A stretch of 8,850 nucleotides of DNA. It comes from an uncultured Planctomycetales bacterium (GTDB lineage Bacteria; Planctomycetota; Planctomycetia; Pirellulales; S012-138). This document shows, in pieces, positions 7,301-8,850 of the stretch. The position numbers and the translations under genes are program-made. Position 1 is the stretch's first letter, and every line of letters starts with the position of its first letter. Where the stretch lies: positions 1 through 8,850 of the forward strand of contig CALJLD010000160.1 of assembly GCA_937982665.1 (NCBI GenBank). The letters are read 5' to 3'. The notes beneath the pieces are model-generated. The model ran no database searches and had not been told where the DNA came from. It saw only the letters and a list, made by a program, of their open reading frames with translations.

Positions 7301-8529
7301 TGCAGCGCCTTGGCACACGCAACTCGGCAGCGTTTGTCGAGTTCTGGATCGCCAGTAGAAGACGCCCATGACAAGACCGCGTCCGCGGCGACGTCGTGAC
7401 CAGTTCGTGAAAAAACGTGCACTGCATGTTCACACCACTTTTCGTCGAGCGGCAAATCTATAATGATTGGGACGCACGGTTCGCAATCGTCCTCGTCAAT
7501 TGCGATTATGAGCCAAGTAGACACTGAACTCGCGTCATGCCTTCCCTCCAATAGAGATCGGGCCTTTTTGCAATCACCGTCTAATGCGAGTAGCTTCGCC
7601 TCGAAGCACAGCAAACGGGCAGAGTTCTCTTCTGTTGGTTTTGCACCAAAGGCACTAACTGATTTATCAAATAGTGCGCGGGCCTTCGCTCCGTTGTCAC
7701 GAAGCACTCCCAATTCCGATGATTCAACAAGTGCGACGTGTGCCAAGAGCAAATAGGTGCGGCCTCGAACTTCGCTCGACAATTGCTCTTCGTTCTCCTG
7801 CAGCCAGTCATTGATCTCGGCCGATTTCGCGATGGCATTTGAGAAATTTTGGTGGCGTAATTCCGTCTGAACTACGTCCCAGGCAGACTGGGCCCGAGCA
7901 TCAAGTTCTGATCGAAGCCGAGATTCGAGTTCATCATGCTGCTTCCACACAAGCTCCAGGGAACGGATGAATGATGCGGGGCGAACTCCTAACTTCGAAG
8001 AGTCTGGAATCGTATCGTCAGGGCTGAACGCAGATTTGAGCGATGAAGAATCGCCATGTCCCCGCATTGCTGTCTGAAGTGTATCGATGCCAGCTGCAAT
8101 GTCGTCCATCCTAGTGCCATGCTGCAAGTCGGCTTCAAGCTGATATGCTCGAAACAGCTCATCGTCAGATTGGACGGCAGCAAACACGGCCCGAATTAGT
8201 ACATTTGCGATACAGGTCCAGATACGGTCAGTGGGATCGCTCTCGGCGGGGTGGTCATATGGAAGAACTATCAGTCGAGCAGATACCATCAATTGTCGGA
8301 CAGCTTCTGCATCTCTCGTTACAGCTGCCCGTATCAAGTCTTGGATTGCGTCTTGGGTAAGGTTGTCTTTTCGCAGCATCGGTGGCGGATCAACGACAAG
8401 TGGATCCCTTTTTAGGGCGGCCTCAATCTCTTTGCGAAGTGTGCTTGGTTTGAAGTAGCGAAAGATCCGCTTCCAAATACCATCGGCGGATTTCCTAAGT
8501 AGCCAAGCTTTGAGTGTTGCTGTCAGCAT
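4342..8529 (-). CDS. Giant TPR-PIN protein, probable conflict-system effector resembling TPR-GreAB-C-PIN
   Basis: This is a 1395-aa soluble multidomain protein. Residues 1-160 form a helical N-terminal region, with LRKEIEAALKR and an IANVLIRAVFAAV/SDDELFRAY block like helical adaptors of other conflict proteins. Residues of about 200-850 are helical repeats, with TPR character clearest at about 680-830 (ALETAVILRDDDIETNELLA, ANASECYARLRAAAPSN, AHLLRAEILADTGSPDQAI). A PIN-like nuclease domain spans about 935-1260. CVVDLSALITLHRLG gives the first aspartate (D940), FDAMSLAEQEGLPLLIDDR gives D1165 and D1180/D1181, and FGTD gives D1203. A helical tail closes the protein. PIN domains usually cleave RNA with a metal-binding acidic cluster, so an RNase effector is likely. 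From memory, the layout matches TPR-GreAB-C-PIN proteins, although a GreA/GreB C-terminal fold around 860-930 is not evident by eye. ATG 8529 is the only possible start after the in-frame stop at 8551-8553. Its ribosome site is weak. Confidence 0.9.
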   Translation of the reverse strand: MLTATLKAWLLRKSADGIWKRIFRYFKPSTLRKEIEAALKRDPLVVDPPPMLRKDNLTQDAIQDLIRAAVTRDAEAVRQLMVSARLIVLPYDHPAESDPTDRIWTCIANVLIRAVFAAVQSDDELFRAYQLEADLQHGTRMDDIAAGIDTLQTAMRGHGDSSSLKSAFSPDDTIPDSSKLGVRPASFIRSLELVWKQHDELESRLRSELDARAQSAWDVVQTELRHQNFSNAIAKSAEINDWLQENEEQLSSEVRGRTYLLLAHVALVESSELGVLRDNGAKARALFDKSVSAFGAKPTEENSARLLCFEAKLLALDGDCKKARSLLEGRHDASSVSTWLIIAIDEDDCEPCVPIIIDLPLDEKWCEHAVHVFSRTGHDVAADAVLSWASSTGDPELDKRCRVACAKALHLRVIADQGSGTPTSLSLETAQAALLERAVELISDMTTSARLRPTALSGLDVEALAISYNCYRLLGRGSDSRKSAMALSSHRPTSLAYAQAMLRNDVDFDECIAHAVATDYPNYFDAQLLALALRFRSETTPDILLRNAEQLASNAVELQQKERLAVHVLNIAARLEDATFDRAHKLAISLVGDDHFLPRLIAAHHELENGNTVKCEQILSEISEGQEFVKQLRVHLLRKQGDLGAAALLLLELATDLADPELLKLAAHLALTAKPRRLDVALSALETAVILRDDDIETNELLANAYVQLNGFANASECYARLRAAAPSNWQFALNHARCHSLANEPQDALDILDGLCEGTDALMEAHLLRAEILADTGSPDQAIRMLDTVRSRYWDQVPFLAHYMRIAYAAGSDQIAHTALLRLAELEPADNAPDRLLQRKSLEELTDSVSKHNDIRRTLLAQSLKGQVPWLFVEHLFNNVPFWGWRVRTQPLNWLADEPRARATHSIYSTNSYAVIGENGIASMTRVSCPRVGSTCVVDLSALITLHRLGMLEQTIGFFGKILIPPSYLTGVLDDSRRLQPHQLSRKSHLDAIKAFVDAGRILVGDEVQHDDITISEYSDSSSNYRLKDVIAFLDRSGHISRARAQLAATVAHQPATETGTRQLSAKQAVIVDLVTMQTLVGQNLHQELVNAFDSVVLTKADNDQLNHDLRAFSHLAEAKSWHEDLWTVLGTDSRVDSTTLLLNATFSEGDKNESERTQFRAFDAMSLAEQEGLPLLIDDRVCQNQLLRKRETDASASFGTDCVVARMLEGGQISIAEASRAFLQLMNWRYRFLIPPVTVLKEIAVNFAPRDLRSVAWYVHDCMRDQGMFGGREPTHPPFPVAYFYFQGWLENVVRLVIDIWLDESLSEANKSQLSEFSIAELVPSVPVALSAIAPRVAKFTKLAVFQHALFHLCKTKDYSLGNQALHAMATGLGVGDRAFERVAMEAIDNLDV

Positions 8530-8573
8530 CGTTCCGGTAGTCTCTAAGCATTACCGATTCGGGTATTTGGCGC

Positions 8574-8579
8574 ATTGTA
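8574..8579 (-). promoter_or_regulatory. Possible -10 box of the two-gene operon
   Basis: Read on the minus strand this is TACAAT, one base from the TATAAT consensus, about 45 bases before the ATG at 8529. No good -35 hexamer is found at normal spacing; the best is TTTCGA at 8596-8601 with a 16-base spacer. A TTAACA (8663-8668) resembles a -35 box but has no good -10 partner. This is a weak prediction. Confidence 0.25.
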
Positions 8580-8644
8580 TTCGTCGAGCATCTGGTCGAA
8601 AGTGCCATATGCCGAACCGAGGTCTTGGCCGTGAGCCAAATAGC

Positions 8645-8710
8645 TGCCGGAACTCTCTTGGCTGTTAACCCAGCGGCCCGGCTAGGTCTGAGAGTGCGAG
8701 AGTTCCGGCA
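8645..8710. repeat. Perfect 13-bp inverted repeat with 40-bp spacer
   Basis: The left arm TGCCGGAACTCTC (8645-8657) is exactly complementary to the right arm GAGAGTTCCGGCA (8698-8710). The symmetry does not continue inward or outward. The repeat lies 116-181 bp upstream of the operon start codon. It could be a two-site operator for a dimeric or looping regulator, a structured leader RNA, a recombination site or the remains of a small palindromic element. The sequence does not separate these options. Confidence 0.75.
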
Positions 8711-8810
8711 CAATTTGGCACAGGAGCGGCGCAGTGAGGAGTGCCCGCACGATCCCAGCAAACACTCTCAACGACCACCGTCGTCGCAAACCTCCCCAGA
8801 ACGGCGTAGA

Positions 8811-8845
8811 AACAACAAACGCCGGGAGCTCTCGCTCTCGGCGTT
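8811..8845 (-). terminator. Rho-independent terminator of a minus-strand gene outside the window
   Basis: The 12-bp stem AACGCCGGGAGC (8818-8829) pairs with GCTCTCGGCGTT (8834-8845) around a TCTC loop, with a single G-T wobble (8825/8838). On the minus strand the hairpin is followed by TTTGTTGTTTC, a T-rich tail typical of intrinsic termination. It would end transcription entering from a gene to the right and so insulate the TPR-PIN operon. The plus-strand side lacks a T-run within the window. Confidence 0.75.
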
Positions 8846-8850
8846 GTGCG

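Larger units (their letters stand above)
8530..8850. other. Non-coding region upstream of the TPR-PIN operon
   Basis: No convincing gene is present in these 321 bases. A minus frame of 88 codons (8495-8761) and a plus frame open from 8541 to the window end both encode Arg/Ser-rich sequence without recognisable motifs. Both cover the inverted repeat, and the plus frame also covers the terminator hairpin. The stretch holds a possible -10 box, a 13-bp inverted repeat and a minus-strand terminator, listed separately. It is probably the control region of the operon. Confidence 0.65.

Noticed and set aside
8645..8710. Inverted repeat as the recombinase attachment site
   Set aside because: Large serine recombinase sites are usually compact imperfect palindromes. 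Arms separated by 40 bp, far from the recombinase gene and without a second copy in this window, do not support this.
8715..8731. Sigma-54-like promoter TTGGCAC with GG-N10-GC spacing on the plus strand
   Set aside because: The -12 element is poor (CGGCG rather than TTGCA), and it points toward the terminator and away from the operon.
8495..8761. 88-codon minus-strand frame overlapping the start of the TPR-PIN gene
   Set aside because: It overlaps the real start in another frame, is rich in Arg, Ser and Thr without motifs, and covers the inverted repeat. It is most likely a chance frame.
8541..8850. Plus-strand frame open for about 103 codons to the window end
   Set aside because: It is Arg/Ser/Pro-rich toward the end, has no well-placed start with a ribosome site, and runs through both the inverted repeat and the terminator hairpin. 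Sequence beyond the window would settle it.

Overview
The window comes from a bacterial genome of medium G+C. It looks like an accessory island: a site-specific recombinase cassette on the left converges on a two-gene operon of very large, mostly helical proteins on the right. Nothing here fixes the host. The DUF2924, serine recombinase and small HTH trio is common, from memory, in Alphaproteobacteria and Planctomycetota. The moderate G+C and the large unannotated proteins make a planctomycete slightly more likely, but this is a weak inference.

Left part (1-2321, plus strand): three tightly coupled genes. They are the 3' end of a DUF2924 gene, a large serine recombinase (515 aa, catalytic Ser20, zinc ribbon) that starts inside the DUF2924 stop codon, and a small HTH protein that starts on a GTG inside the recombinase stop codon. 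Together they look like the integration and regulation module of a mobile element.

Middle and right (2355-8529, minus strand): two genes read right to left, with the start of the second overlapping the end of the first by 8 nt. The first encodes a 1395-aa protein with a helical N-terminus, a long TPR-like region and a C-terminal PIN-like nuclease domain. Its layout resembles the TPR-GreAB-C-PIN proteins described in prokaryotic conflict systems. The second encodes a 664-aa helical protein that I do not recognise. The pair is the best candidate in the window for an undescribed system: a TPR-PIN effector with a dedicated partner, no visible NTPase, carried next to a recombinase.

Right edge (8530-8850): no convincing gene. 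It holds a possible -10 box for the operon, a perfect 13-bp inverted repeat with 40 nt between the arms, and a strong minus-strand terminator hairpin that probably ends a gene lying outside the window. With the convergent recombinase cassette on the other side, this suggests that the two minus-strand genes form a complete transcription unit.
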